64,000 nucleotides of DNA from Neisseria lactamica NS19 (GTDB lineage: Bacteria > Pseudomonadota > Gammaproteobacteria > Burkholderiales > Neisseriaceae): NCBI GenBank assembly GCA_000193795.2, contig AEPI01000081.1, forward strand, positions 1-64,000, written 5' to 3'. The number at the start of each line of letters is the position of its first letter. The stretch's first letter is position 1. The notes under the pieces are model-generated. The model was not told the origin of the DNA and made no database searches. It saw nothing but the letters and a program-made list of their open reading frames with translations. Of this stretch, positions 8,515 through 18,062 are shown piece by piece. The position numbers and the translations under genes are program-made.

Positions 8515-8924
8515 CGCCCCTCCTTGAATACAGGATAAAAATATCATCATAACAGCAGCGGCAGACAAGGGGGAAGCACCCCGCCGCCCCTACCTCGGAT
8601 TACACCCCAAAAAACAAATCATATTTTAAAACAAATTATCGAAAAACTATATTTCTTTAAAATAAAATTCCAAAAAAAGAAACCGGAAAAATACGGCACA
8701 AAACATTAACCTATTCAAAACCATCTGTTTTACAAAGGAAATACCTGAGAAAAAACAATATACCGCCTATCGATTTCAAACCGCTACACAACCCGAACCC
8801 GCCATTTTTCAGACGGCGCCGCGATTGTCCGGACAGATAAAAATGTGACAGCGGCGGAACGAATCGCTTAAAATAAGGGTGCGGATTTGTTTCTTTTTTA
8901 ACATATTTTAGATTGGACACACAA
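8515..8924. promoter_or_regulatory. divergent ppsR/ppsA intergenic region with candidate ppsA promoter
   Basis: 410 bp without a gene. It contains an AT-rich block (8620-8700) and one uptake-sequence core TTCAGACGGC at 8808-8817. On the plus strand GTGACA (8845-8850), an 18-bp spacer and TAAAAT (8869-8874) form a plausible sigma-70 promoter for ppsA. No operator was recognised. Confidence 0.45.
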
Positions 8925-11309
8925 ATGGCCGACAACTACGTAATCTGGTTTGAAAACCTGCGTATGACAGATGTTGAACGCGTGGGCGGTAAAAACGCCT
9001 CGCTGGGCGAAATGATCAGTCAGCTGACCGAAAAAGGCGTGCGCGTCCCCGGCGGTTTTGCCACCACGGCCGAAGCCTACCGCGCATTCTTGGCACACAA
9101 CGGCTTGAGCGAACGCATTTCCGAAGCCTTATCAAAATTAGATGTCGAAGACGTTGCCGAATTGGCGCGTGTCGGCAAAGAAATCCGCCAATGGATTTTG
9201 GACACCCCCTTCCCCGAACAATTAGATGCCGAAATCGAAACGGCTTGGAACAAAATGGTTGCCGATGCCGGCGGCGCGGATATTTCCGTTGCCGTACGCT
9301 CTTCCGCAACCGCCGAAGACCTGCCGGACGCATCATTTGCCGGCCAACAAGAAACTTTCTTGAACATCAACGGATTGGAAAACGTTAAAGAAGCGATGCG
9401 CCATGTATTCGCCTCCCTGTACAACGACCGCGCCATTTCTTACCGCGTCCACAAAGGCTTCGAACACGACATCGTCGCCCTTTCCGCCGGCGTGCAGCGT
9501 ATGGTGCGTTCCGACAGCGGCGCGTCCGGCGTGATGTTCACCCTCGATACCGAATCCGGTTACGACCAAGTCGTCTTTGTCACTTCATCCTACGGTTTGG
9601 GTGAAAATGTCGTACAAGGCGCGGTCAACCCCGACGAATTCTATGTATTCAAACCCACACTGAAAGCAGGCAAACCCGCCATCCTGCGCAAAACCATGGG
9701 TTCGAAACACATCAAAATGATTTTTACCGACAAAGCGGAAGCCGGTAAATCCGTAACCAACGTCGATGTCCCCGAGGAAGACCGCAACCGCTTCTCTATT
9801 TCCGACGAAGAAATTACCGAGTTGGCACATTACGCGCTGACCATCGAAAAACACTACGGCCGCCCGATGGACATCGAATGGGGTCGCGACGGCTTGGACG
9901 GCAAACTCTACATCCTGCAAGCCCGTCCCGAAACCGTGAAATCCCAAGAAGAAGGCAGCCGCAACCTGCGCCGCTTTTCTATCAACGGTGAAAAAACCGT
10001 CTTGTGCGAAGGCCGCGCCATCGGTCAGAAAGTCGGACAGGGCAAAGTGCGCCTGATTAAAGATGCTTCCGAGATGGATTCCGTCGAAGCCGGCGACGTA
10101 CTGGTTACCGATATGACCGATCCGGATTGGGAACCGGTGATGAAACGCGCTTCCGCCATCGTAACCAATCGCGGCGGACGTACCTGCCACGCAGCGATTA
10201 TCGCGCGTGAATTGGGTATTCCTGCCGTCGTCGGCTGCGGCGATGCGACCGAATTGCTGAAAAACGGTCAGGAAGTTACCGTATCCTGTGCCGAAGGCGA
10301 TACCGGCTTCATCTACTCCGGTCTGTTGGACGTACAGATTACCGATGTCGCCTTGGACAATATGCCCAAAGCACCTGTCAAAGTGATGATGAACGTCGGC
10401 AATCCCGAACTCGCATTCAGCTTTGCCAATCTGCCGAGCGAAGGCATCGGCTTGGCACGTATGGAATTCATCATCAACCGCCAAATCGGTATCCACCCCA
10501 AAGCCTTGTTGGAATTTGACAAACAAGATGATGAGTTGAAAGCGGAAATTACCCGCCGCATCGCCGGTTACGCGTCCCCTGTCGACTTCTACGTCGATAA
10601 AATCGCAGAAGGCGTGGCAACTTTGGCCGCATCGGTTTATCCGCGTAAAACCATCGTCCGTATGTCCGACTTCAAATCCAACGAGTATGCCAACTTGGTG
10701 GGAGGCAGCATCTACGAACCGCACGAAGAAAACCCTATGTTGGGCTTCCGCGGCGCGGCGCGTTATGTCGCCGAAAGTTTCAAAGACTGCTTCGCCCTCG
10801 AATGCAAAGCCTTGAAACGCGTCCGTGACGAAATGGGTCTGACCAACGTCGAAATCATGATTCCGTTCGTCCGCACTTTGGGTGAAGCGGAAGCCGTTGT
10901 TAAAGCCCTGAAAGAAAACGGTTTGGAACGCGGCAAAAACGGCTTGCGCCTGATTATGATGTGCGAACTGCCGAGCAACGCCGTATTGGCGGAACAATTC
11001 CTGCAATACTTCGACGGCTTCTCCATCGGCTCTAACGACATGACCCAGCTGACCCTCGGTCTCGACCGCGACAGCGGCTTGGTGTCCGAATCGTTTGACG
11101 AACGCAACCCTGCCGTCAAAGTGATGCTGCATTTGGCAATTTCCGCCTGCCGCAAGCAAAACAAATATGTCGGCATCTGCGGTCAAGGCCCGTCCGACCA
11201 TCCGGACTTCGCCAAATGGCTAGTAGAAGAAGGTATCGAGAGCGTCTCCCTGAATCCGGATACCGTCATCGAAACCTGGCTGTATTTGGCTGATGAATTG
11301 AACAAATAA
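8925..11309 (+). CDS. ppsA: phosphoenolpyruvate synthase
   Basis: A 794-residue enzyme converting pyruvate plus ATP to PEP, AMP and phosphate in gluconeogenesis. Order: ATP-grasp domain (AVRSSATAEDLPDASFAGQQE near residue 130), the mobile phosphohistidine domain with NRGGRTCHAAIIAREL (catalytic His near 420), and the TIM-barrel PEP-binding domain. That barrel carries the ARMEF motif and CGQGPSDHP near the C-terminus. The ATG at 8925 is preferred over the TTG at 8913. Full length, followed by a strong intrinsic terminator. Confidence 0.95.
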   Translation: MADNYVIWFENLRMTDVERVGGKNASLGEMISQLTEKGVRVPGGFATTAEAYRAFLAHNGLSERISEALSKLDVEDVAELARVGKEIRQWILDTPFPEQLDAEIETAWNKMVADAGGADISVAVRSSATAEDLPDASFAGQQETFLNINGLENVKEAMRHVFASLYNDRAISYRVHKGFEHDIVALSAGVQRMVRSDSGASGVMFTLDTESGYDQVVFVTSSYGLGENVVQGAVNPDEFYVFKPTLKAGKPAILRKTMGSKHIKMIFTDKAEAGKSVTNVDVPEEDRNRFSISDEEITELAHYALTIEKHYGRPMDIEWGRDGLDGKLYILQARPETVKSQEEGSRNLRRFSINGEKTVLCEGRAIGQKVGQGKVRLIKDASEMDSVEAGDVLVTDMTDPDWEPVMKRASAIVTNRGGRTCHAAIIARELGIPAVVGCGDATELLKNGQEVTVSCAEGDTGFIYSGLLDVQITDVALDNMPKAPVKVMMNVGNPELAFSFANLPSEGIGLARMEFIINRQIGIHPKALLEFDKQDDELKAEITRRIAGYASPVDFYVDKIAEGVATLAASVYPRKTIVRMSDFKSNEYANLVGGSIYEPHEENPMLGFRGAARYVAESFKDCFALECKALKRVRDEMGLTNVEIMIPFVRTLGEAEAVVKALKENGLERGKNGLRLIMMCELPSNAVLAEQFLQYFDGFSIGSNDMTQLTLGLDRDSGLVSESFDERNPAVKVMLHLAISACRKQNKYVGICGQGPSDHPDFAKWLVEEGIESVSLNPDTVIETWLYLADELNK

Positions 11310-11318
11310 TCAATGCCC

Positions 11319-11354
11319 ATACCCCCAAGCCTGAAAAGCTCGGGGGTATTTTTC
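11319..11354 (+). terminator. intrinsic terminator of ppsA
   Basis: ATACCCCCAAGC pairs with GCTCGGGGGTAT around CTGAAAA, and a run of five Ts follows. It is a conventional terminator not built from uptake sequences. Confidence 0.9.
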
Positions 11355-11532
11355 CAAACGACTTTACTCAAGCGATATATCCTGCCGATAAAGGCTAACC
11401 CCGCCTGAGATAATATTTGACACCTGCACGCCGACTGCCTACAATTCCCCCTTCTCCGAGCAACCGGCAACGGTCGGCTTCTTCTTTCAGACGGCATCCG
11501 CCCGTCTTTTCCTCTTCTATATATCATTGATT

Positions 11533-12792
11533 ATGCACGTCTCAGAATTACAAACCCTGCACATTTCCAAACTTTTAGAGTTGGCGGAAGAACACTCTAT
11601 CGAAAATGCCAACCGTTTCCGCAAGCAGGACCTGGTTTTTGCCATCGTCCGCCAAATGATGAAAAAAGGCGAGAGTTTTACCTGCTCCGGCACACTCGAA
11701 ATCCTGCCCGACGGTTTCGGCTTCCTCCGCAGCGCGGATACCTCCTATCTCGCGGGTCCCGACGACATATATGTCTCGCCCACCCAAATCCGACGCTTCA
11801 ACCTGCATACGGGCGACACCATCGAAGGCAGCGTGCGCGTCCCCAAAGACAACGAACGCTATTTCGCCCTGGTCAGACTGGATTCCATCAACGGCGACCA
11901 CCCGGAAGTATGCCGCCATAAAATCCTGTTTGAAAACCTGACCCCGCTGTTTCCGACCAAACAGTTAAAGCTGGAACGCGACTTAAAGTCCGAAGAAAAC
12001 CTGACCGGACGCGCCATCGACCTGATTTCCCCCATCGGCAAAGGTCAACGCGCCCTCTTGGTTGCCCCGCCCAAAAGCGGTAAAACCGTGATGCTGCAAA
12101 ACATTGCCCACGCCGTTACCGCAAACTATCCCGAAGTCGAGCTCATCGTCCTCCTGATTGACGAACGGCCCGAAGAAGTTACCGAAATGAGCCGCTCCGT
12201 CCGTGGCGAAGTCGTCTCCTCCACCTTTGACGAGCCGGCCCAACGCCACGTTCAAGTTGCCGAAATGGTGCTTGAAAAAGCCAAGCGTATGGTAGAACAC
12301 AAAAAAGACGTGGTCATCCTGCTTGATTCGATTACCCGCCTTGCCCGTGCCTACAACACCGTCGTGCCTACCTCGGGCAAAATCCTGACCGGCGGTGTCG
12401 ATGCCAACGCACTGCACCGTCCCAAACGTTTCTTCGGTGCGGCGCGCAACGTGGAAGAAGGCGGTTCGCTGACCATTATCGCCACCGCATTGGTTGAAAC
12501 CGGCAGCCGTATGGACGATGTGATTTACGAAGAATTCAAAGGCACCGGCAATATGGAATTGCACCTTGACCGCCGTATGGCGGAAAAACGCCTCTTCCCC
12601 GCCATCAACATCAACAAATCCGGCACGCGCCGCGAAGAACTGCTTGTCCCAAACGACCAGTTACAACGTATGTGGCTCTTACGCAAATTCCTGCACCCGA
12701 TGGACGAAATCGAGGCAGCCGAATTTTTAATCGGAAAAATCAAAGCCTCTAAAAACAATGATGATTTCTTTGAACTGATGCGCGGAAAATAA
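11533..12792 (+). CDS. rho: transcription termination factor Rho
   Basis: 419 residues. Order: N-terminal helical domain, RNA-binding cold-shock domain (SGTLEILPDGFGFLRS, residues 52-67), then a RecA-like ATPase. The ATPase has Walker A PPKSGKT at 179-185, VILLDSITRLARAYN as Walker B, and the Q-loop/R-loop region SGKILTGGVDANAL. The start is ATG at 11533. Full length. Confidence 0.96.
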   Translation: MHVSELQTLHISKLLELAEEHSIENANRFRKQDLVFAIVRQMMKKGESFTCSGTLEILPDGFGFLRSADTSYLAGPDDIYVSPTQIRRFNLHTGDTIEGSVRVPKDNERYFALVRLDSINGDHPEVCRHKILFENLTPLFPTKQLKLERDLKSEENLTGRAIDLISPIGKGQRALLVAPPKSGKTVMLQNIAHAVTANYPEVELIVLLIDERPEEVTEMSRSVRGEVVSSTFDEPAQRHVQVAEMVLEKAKRMVEHKKDVVILLDSITRLARAYNTVVPTSGKILTGGVDANALHRPKRFFGAARNVEEGGSLTIIATALVETGSRMDDVIYEEFKGTGNMELHLDRRMAEKRLFPAININKSGTRREELLVPNDQLQRMWLLRKFLHPMDEIEAAEFLIGKIKASKNNDDFFELMRGK

Positions 12793-12815
12793 ACACACCG
12801 TACAGCATTCAAAAA

Positions 12816-12858
12816 ATGCCGTCTGAAACTTGGAAAGCAGGCTTCAGACGGCATTTTT
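12816..12858. terminator. inverted uptake-sequence terminator between rho and the PuuB-like gene
   Basis: ATGCCGTCTGAA and TTCAGACGGCAT are separated by about 20 bp, with A-run and T-run on the two sides. It serves rho and, on the other strand, the convergent oxidase gene. Confidence 0.85.
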
Positions 12859-12881
12859 ATGCATTTGCCGTTCCCTAATAC

Positions 12882-14177
12882 TCAACGGCTGTCTTTCCAC
12901 TGATAATATTTCGAGCCGAGGAAAGAACCGAGTTTGCGCAAAAACGGTTGCAGGATAATATTCGGCTGGCGCAACCGCTCAAACGGCTTCAGACGGCATT
13001 CGTCCCCTAAAATTGCTTCGGCAACCGCCAGACCTGCAATGCCTGTTATCGCCATCCCGTGTCCGGAATAACCTTGCGTATAAAAAACATTCGGGGCTAA
13101 ACGTCCGAAATGCGGGACAAGGTTGGCGGTAATGTCGCACTCCCCGCCCCACGAATATTCGATTTTGACATCGGCAAGCTGCGGAAAAACTTTAAGCATA
13201 TCTTGGCGGACAAGCTCGGTCATACGCTCAGGATTGTCGATAAACTCGTTATCCTTACCGCCGAAAAGCAGTCTGCCGTCCGCGCTGAGGCGGTAATAAT
13301 CCAAAATATGGCGGTTGTCGCATACTGCCATATTGTTCCGGATAAGCCCTTTTGCACGCGCCCCCAAGGGTTCGGTGGCAATAATAAAGGTGCTGACGGC
13401 AATCGCCTTGCGCTCCAAAGGCTTGAATATCGGATTCAAACCGGCATAAGTATTGACGGCATAGACCACATTTTCGCATTCGACGCTGCCCTCGGGCGTG
13501 TAAACCAGCCAACCGTTTTGACGAGGTTCGATGCGTATCATAGGGGATTGCTCAAAAATCTGCGCGCCGGCTTCGGCAGCGGCGCGGGCAACACCCAACG
13601 TGTAATTGAGCGGATGAAGATGCCCGGATAAGGGATCGAACTGTGCGCCCCGGTACATATCGCTGTCGAGTTGCTGCTTCAGTTCAGCGTTATCCCAAAG
13701 TTGATAATGAGTTGCACCGTAATATTTTTGGGCGTGCTCATGCCATTGTTGCAATTCTTCCCAATGTTGCGGACGGACGGCAACCGTGGCATAACCGCGC
13801 TGCCAATCGCAGTCAATCGCGTATTTGCGGACGCGCCCGTCCACAAGCTCGACCGCCTGCAAAGACTGCTGCCAAAACCATTGCGCCTGCTCCAAACCGA
13901 CCTGTTTTTCAATTTCCTCCATACCGCAGGCGTAATCGCTGATAACCTGACCGCCGCTCCGTCCCGATGCGCCGAAACCGATACGTGCGGCTTCCAACAC
14001 AACCGTTTCATGTCCCTGCTCCGCCAAGGGCAGTGCAGTACACAAACCACTCAAACCGCCGCCGATAATGCAGGTTTCGGCTTTCAGACGGCATTGGAGT
14101 TTCGGATAAACAGTATGGGGATTAACCGAACTGAAATAATAAGAAGGCAGATATTCTTGAAAATCAGGACGAGTCAT
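12882..14177 (-). CDS. FAD-dependent amine/amino-acid oxidase, gamma-glutamylputrescine oxidoreductase-like
   Basis: 431 residues of the DAO/DadA-PuuB flavoprotein family. The dinucleotide fold CIIGGGLSGLCTALPLAEQG starts near residue 35. ARIGFGASGRSGGQV is the FAD-binding signature, and C-terminal GYSGHGMAITGIAGLAVAE completes the FAD site. The gene follows the polyamine ABC transporter on the same strand, which favours oxidation of a polyamine derivative as in PuuB. The exact substrate is inferred from context. Confidence 0.8.
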   Translation of the reverse strand: MTRPDFQEYLPSYYFSSVNPHTVYPKLQCRLKAETCIIGGGLSGLCTALPLAEQGHETVVLEAARIGFGASGRSGGQVISDYACGMEEIEKQVGLEQAQWFWQQSLQAVELVDGRVRKYAIDCDWQRGYATVAVRPQHWEELQQWHEHAQKYYGATHYQLWDNAELKQQLDSDMYRGAQFDPLSGHLHPLNYTLGVARAAAEAGAQIFEQSPMIRIEPRQNGWLVYTPEGSVECENVVYAVNTYAGLNPIFKPLERKAIAVSTFIIATEPLGARAKGLIRNNMAVCDNRHILDYYRLSADGRLLFGGKDNEFIDNPERMTELVRQDMLKVFPQLADVKIEYSWGGECDITANLVPHFGRLAPNVFYTQGYSGHGMAITGIAGLAVAEAILGDECRLKPFERLRQPNIILQPFLRKLGSFLGSKYYQWKDSR

Positions 14178-14257
14178 TGTGTTTGCTTTATCAGGTATAT
14201 TTTCTGACGGAATGATACGGGCTGTCGGACCATATCGTCCGAACAGAAAATCGGTTG

Positions 14258-14293
14258 AAGAAAACAGGCTGACCCGGTCATGCGGTCAGCCTG
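14258..14293 (-). terminator. intrinsic terminator after the polyamine permease gene
   Basis: On the minus strand AGGCTGAC and GTCAGCCT pair around an 11-nt loop and are followed by GTTTTCTT. Confidence 0.75.
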
Positions 14294-14302
14294 CCTTATT
14301 AA

Positions 14303-15190
14303 TTAATTGGCTTTCTCGGCAGCCAGTTTTTCCTGGCGGTAAGCTTCCGCCGCCTCACGCTCGCGCCTGGTTGCCTGCCTCATCATCCAATAGTTGACGA
14401 CAATCACCAGCGTTCCGATGATGCCGATCAGGATGGTTGCCAAAACGTTCATCTGCGGATCGAGACCCAACTTGATTTTGGAGAAAATCACCTGCGGCAA
14501 TGTGGATGAACCGGGGCCGGACAGGAAAGAGGTAATCACCAAGTCGTCCAGCGACAGGGTAATGCCAAGCAAGAAGCCGGAGGCAATCGCGGGCGCAATC
14601 AGCGGCAGGGTAATCACGAAAAAGATTTTCAGCGGACGAGCACCCAAATCCATTGCAGCTTCTTCGAGCGACTGGTCAAGCTCGACCAGCCGCGAACGGA
14701 TGACAACGGTAATGTACGCCATGCACAGCGTCGTATGTCCTAAGAAAATAGTGAAAAAGCCGCGATCGAAGTAGAGATGTTGCAACCATTCGCTGCCCTG
14801 CAAAAATATCTGTACCTGAATAATCAGCAGCAGCATGGACAGACCGGTAATCACGTCGGGCATCACCATAGGCGCGGAAATCATGCCGGCGAACAAGGTA
14901 CTGCCGCGGAAACGTTTGATCCGCGCCATCGCATAGCCCGCCAGCGTGCCCAAAACGACGGCGGCAAGCGAAGACACAACAGCAATCCGCAGCGACAGCC
15001 AAGCAGCTTCCAAAATAGTGTCGTTTTCCATCAGTGCGGCATACCATTTGGTTGAAAAGCCGCCCCAAACGGTAACCAGTTTGGATTCGTTGAACGAATA
15101 GATGACCAAAACAACCAGCGGGATATACAGAAACGCCAGCGATAGTGCCAACATCAGTTTCAAGAACCAAGATAATTTGGATTTCTGCAT
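14303..15190 (-). CDS. potI: polyamine ABC transporter permease, PotI/PotC type
   Basis: A 295-residue inner-membrane permease with six predicted helices. The EAA loop is seen as EEAAMDLGARPLKIFFVITLP. FNESKLVTVWGGFSTKWYAAL near the N-terminus is characteristic of PotI. The start codon overlaps the PotH stop by one base (TAATG), indicating translational coupling in potGHI. In meningococcal nomenclature it is usually potC. Confidence 0.9.
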   Translation of the reverse strand: MQKSKLSWFLKLMLALSLAFLYIPLVVLVIYSFNESKLVTVWGGFSTKWYAALMENDTILEAAWLSLRIAVVSSLAAVVLGTLAGYAMARIKRFRGSTLFAGMISAPMVMPDVITGLSMLLLIIQVQIFLQGSEWLQHLYFDRGFFTIFLGHTTLCMAYITVVIRSRLVELDQSLEEAAMDLGARPLKIFFVITLPLIAPAIASGFLLGITLSLDDLVITSFLSGPGSSTLPQVIFSKIKLGLDPQMNVLATILIGIIGTLVIVVNYWMMRQATRREREAAEAYRQEKLAAEKAN

Positions 15191-16155
15191 TATTTGGCTC
15201 CTTCTTCCAATTCGCGGTTTTCATAATGCTGGAACAGCGCAATCGGCACGACCAGCAGCGCGACCATCACGACGGCGACGGCGGAAGCCAACGGCCAGTT
15301 GTTTTGATCGAAGAACGCCTGCCACAAGACTTTACCGATCATCAGGTTTTCCGAACCGCCGACCAGCTCGGGAATGACAAACTCACCGACAGCGGGAACG
15401 AAAACCAGCATCGAACCTGCAATAATGCCGGTTTTCGATAATGGCAAGGTAATGGTGAAAAACGATTTGACCGGCCCTGCACCTAAGTCAGATGCGGCTT
15501 CAAGCAGGCGGCTGTCCAGTTTCACCAGTTGCGTGTATAGCGGCAGGATCATAAACGGCAGATAGGCATAAACCATCACCAAGTTCAATGAGAACGCATT
15601 GTAGAACAAATCCAAAGGCTCGCTGATAATACCCATTTTAATCAACATATTGTTGACGATGCCGTTGTGTCCGAGCAAACCCATCCACGCATAAACGCGC
15701 AACAGGAAAGATGTCCAAAACGGCAGCATGATGGCAAGCAGCAAACCGTTGCGGACGGACGGGTCGGCACGGGAAATCGCATATGCTGTCGGATAACCGA
15801 CCAACAGACAAATTACCGTCGTAGTCAGTGCAGTTTTTATTGAAGACCAATAAGTCATCAGATAGATATTGCTGTTTTCACTGTCGCCGAACGGATTGAG
15901 CGTACTCCAAAAATTTTGGAAAATGTCGGCATAGTTTTGATAACTGATGGCGATATTCAGACGACCCAAATCCTCATCTATCGTCGTTAAAGGAGTAAAC
16001 GGCGGGATGGCGATTTCTTGTTCGGCAAAGCTGATTTTCAGCACGATGGCAAACGGAATCAGAAACAAGACCAAAAGCCAAATATACGGCACGGCAATTA
16101 CCGCACGCTGCCCCGGACGGCGGAACAGTTTGTTTTTCAGTTTTTTAAGGTTCAT
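15190..16155 (-). CDS. potH: polyamine ABC transporter permease, PotH/PotB type
   Basis: 321 residues and six predicted helices. SYQNYADIF in the periplasmic insert and the EAA motif LLEAASDLGAGPVKSFFTITLP are diagnostic of the PotH/PotB family. It pairs with PotI in the transporter. It is 15 bp downstream of potG and overlaps potI by one base. Confidence 0.9.
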   Translation of the reverse strand: MNLKKLKNKLFRRPGQRAVIAVPYIWLLVLFLIPFAIVLKISFAEQEIAIPPFTPLTTIDEDLGRLNIAISYQNYADIFQNFWSTLNPFGDSENSNIYLMTYWSSIKTALTTTVICLLVGYPTAYAISRADPSVRNGLLLAIMLPFWTSFLLRVYAWMGLLGHNGIVNNMLIKMGIISEPLDLFYNAFSLNLVMVYAYLPFMILPLYTQLVKLDSRLLEAASDLGAGPVKSFFTITLPLSKTGIIAGSMLVFVPAVGEFVIPELVGGSENLMIGKVLWQAFFDQNNWPLASAVAVVMVALLVVPIALFQHYENRELEEGAK

Positions 16156-16170
16156 CTCATTCCCCTTAAA

Positions 16171-17295
16171 TCAACGGAACAACGGAGTCGGTTGGTTTTC
16201 CGGCCAGCTGACATAGACGGTTTCGTCCCAAGTCGGCGGCGTGATGTTGCGTACATACCAGTAGGGCGCGGGAACTTGGCTTTTAATGACGCAGCCGTTG
16301 CCGAGTTTGATATGGTAAATGGCAAAGCTGCCCAGATAGGCGATTTCCTTGACCGTGCCTTTCGCCCAGTTGTAATCGCCCAAATGTTCGGGTTTTTCCT
16401 TATACAAATCGATGTCTTCCGGACGGATGCTGACCCACAGGTCCTGTTCGCTCGGTCCACCCAAACCGTGGTCGATGCGGACGTGGTTTTCCAAACCTTC
16501 GCATTCGATAACGGCATAATCCGCATGATCTTCAATCACGACACCGTTAAAAATATTGGTTTCGCCGATAAACTCGGCAGTGAAGCGGCTGTTGGGATAG
16601 TCGTACACATCGCTGGGTGTACCGACTTGTTGCAACTGACCGTCAGACATGATGGCAATACGGGTCGCCATCGTCATGGCCTCCTCTTGGTCGTGCGTAA
16701 CCATAATGCAGGTTACGCCGACTTGTTCCAACGTATTGACCAATTCAAGCTGGGTTTGCTGGCGCAATTTTTTGTCCAACGCGCCGAGAGGCTCGTCAAG
16801 CAGCAGAATTTTCGGACGTTTTGCCAGACTGCGTGCCAAGGCGATGCGTTGTTGCTGACCGCCGGATAATTGATGCGGTTTGCGCTTGGCATACTTGGTC
16901 ATCTGAACCAGACGCAGCATTTCTTCCACGCGCGCGGCGATTTCGCCTTTAGGCATTTTGTCCTGTTTCAGACCGAAGGCAATGTTTTGTTCTACAGTCA
17001 TATGCGGAAAAAGCGCGTAACTTTGGAACATCATATTGATGGGACGGTCATAGGGTGCAAGTTTGGTAATATCCTGACCGTCAAGGATAATTTTCCCCTG
17101 ATTGGGGCTTTCCATACCCGCCAGCATACGCAGCAGCGTGGATTTGCCGCTGCCCGAGCTGCCCAAAAGGGCAAAGATTTCATGTTGATAAATGTCCAAG
17201 TCGATGTTATCGACAGCGTAATTGTCACCAAACTTTTTTACCAAGCCTTGGATTTTGAGATAAGGTTTGGTTGCAGACGCAGTGGTTGCGGTCAT
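16171..17295 (-). CDS. potG: polyamine ABC transporter ATP-binding protein
   Basis: A 374-residue ATPase. Walker A is GSSGSGKST near residue 42, the signature is LSGGQQQR, Walker B is ILLLDEPLGALD, and the C-terminal TOBE domain includes VSIRPEDIDLY. The start at 17295 (MTATTASATK) removes 52 residues of non-homologous upstream frame. First gene of the potGHI operon; an uptake sequence lies upstream near 17394. Confidence 0.92.
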   Translation of the reverse strand: MTATTASATKPYLKIQGLVKKFGDNYAVDNIDLDIYQHEIFALLGSSGSGKSTLLRMLAGMESPNQGKIILDGQDITKLAPYDRPINMMFQSYALFPHMTVEQNIAFGLKQDKMPKGEIAARVEEMLRLVQMTKYAKRKPHQLSGGQQQRIALARSLAKRPKILLLDEPLGALDKKLRQQTQLELVNTLEQVGVTCIMVTHDQEEAMTMATRIAIMSDGQLQQVGTPSDVYDYPNSRFTAEFIGETNIFNGVVIEDHADYAVIECEGLENHVRIDHGLGGPSEQDLWVSIRPEDIDLYKEKPEHLGDYNWAKGTVKEIAYLGSFAIYHIKLGNGCVIKSQVPAPYWYVRNITPPTWDETVYVSWPENQPTPLFR

Positions 17296-17532
17296 AATGG
17301 CAATACTCCAATAAAAAAACGAGTACCGGCAAAACGGATTTTCGAAAGGGTGATAAAAAGCTGTTTGATTGCTGGCGGGAGTTAAAACGTTTGATGCCGT
17401 CTGAAACTCTTGTAAAGCGCACGGGCAGCATGAAATGGAACAGGATTCCAAAGAACTTTGTATTATATTAGTTTATGCGGTTTTCGGGCAATAAATATGG
17501 GTTTGAGCTTGTCGGAAAGCAACAGAAAAGAA

Positions 17533-17560
17533 AACACCGCCCATTTTTTTGGGCGGTGTC
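17533..17560 (-). terminator. intrinsic terminator after rpsO
   Basis: On the minus strand ACACCGCCCA and TGGGCGGTGT pair around an A-rich loop and are followed by TTTTCTTTT. Confidence 0.88.
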
Positions 17561-17571
17561 GGAAAGCGCAA

Positions 17572-17841
17572 TTATTTACGCAGACCCAAGCGGGTAATCA
17601 ACGCGCGATAAGTATCGGGTTGGGTACGGCGCAAATATGCCAACAAACGGCGGCGTTGGCTGACCATTTTCAACAGACCGCGACGGCTGTGATGGTCTTT
17701 GGGGTTGGCTTTGAAGTGGGGGGTCAGGTCGTTGATGCGGAAAGTCAACAGAGCGACTTGTACTTCGGAAGAACCGGTGTCGCCTTCTTTACGTTGGAAA
17801 TCTTTAACGATTTGCGCTTTTTGTTCTACGGTCAATGCCAT
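17572..17841 (-). CDS. rpsO: 30S ribosomal protein S15
   Basis: An 89-residue protein matching S15 throughout, including FQRKEGDTGSSEVQVALLT and HHSRRGLLKMVSQRRRLLAYL. It binds the central domain of 16S rRNA. Monocistronic, with a leader hairpin upstream and an intrinsic terminator downstream. Confidence 0.97.
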   Translation of the reverse strand: MALTVEQKAQIVKDFQRKEGDTGSSEVQVALLTFRINDLTPHFKANPKDHHSRRGLLKMVSQRRRLLAYLRRTQPDTYRALITRLGLRK

Positions 17842-17863
17842 AATGAAAACTCCAAAAATATAA

Positions 17864-17881
17864 GAATCCCAATCGGGATTC
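17864..17881 (-). promoter_or_regulatory. leader hairpin upstream of rpsO
   Basis: GAATCCC and GGGATTC form a perfect 7-bp stem around a 4-nt loop, 23 bp upstream of the rpsO start codon. S15 represses its own translation through leader RNA in other bacteria, so an operator role is possible but not shown. Confidence 0.4.
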
Positions 17882-18005
17882 AGACAAGTTTGCCAAGCCT
17901 GAAGACAACGGCAAACTCCCTATGCCCAAGACAGGCAACGTGGCATTATGCCACAATTCCAGCCTTCCTGCACAATATTTAAAACCGTGAAAACAACCGT
18001 TAAAA

Positions 18006-18054
18006 ATGCCGTCTGAAGCATTGCCTGCCTGAAACGGCGGCACTTCAGACGGCA
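18006..18054 (-). terminator. inverted uptake-sequence terminator after secF
   Basis: ATGCCGTCTGAA and TTCAGACGGCAT are separated by about 25 bp, 9 bp past the secF stop codon. Confidence 0.75.
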
Positions 18055-18062
18055 TATGTGCT

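Noticed and set aside
9585..11201. 538-codon open frame antisense to ppsA
   Set aside because: A codon-bias shadow; the plus strand encodes full-length PEP synthase.
17864..17881. dRS3-type repeat
   Set aside because: The dRS3 arm is ATTCCC with an 8-bp spacer; this hairpin has GAATCCC arms with 4 bp and occurs once.
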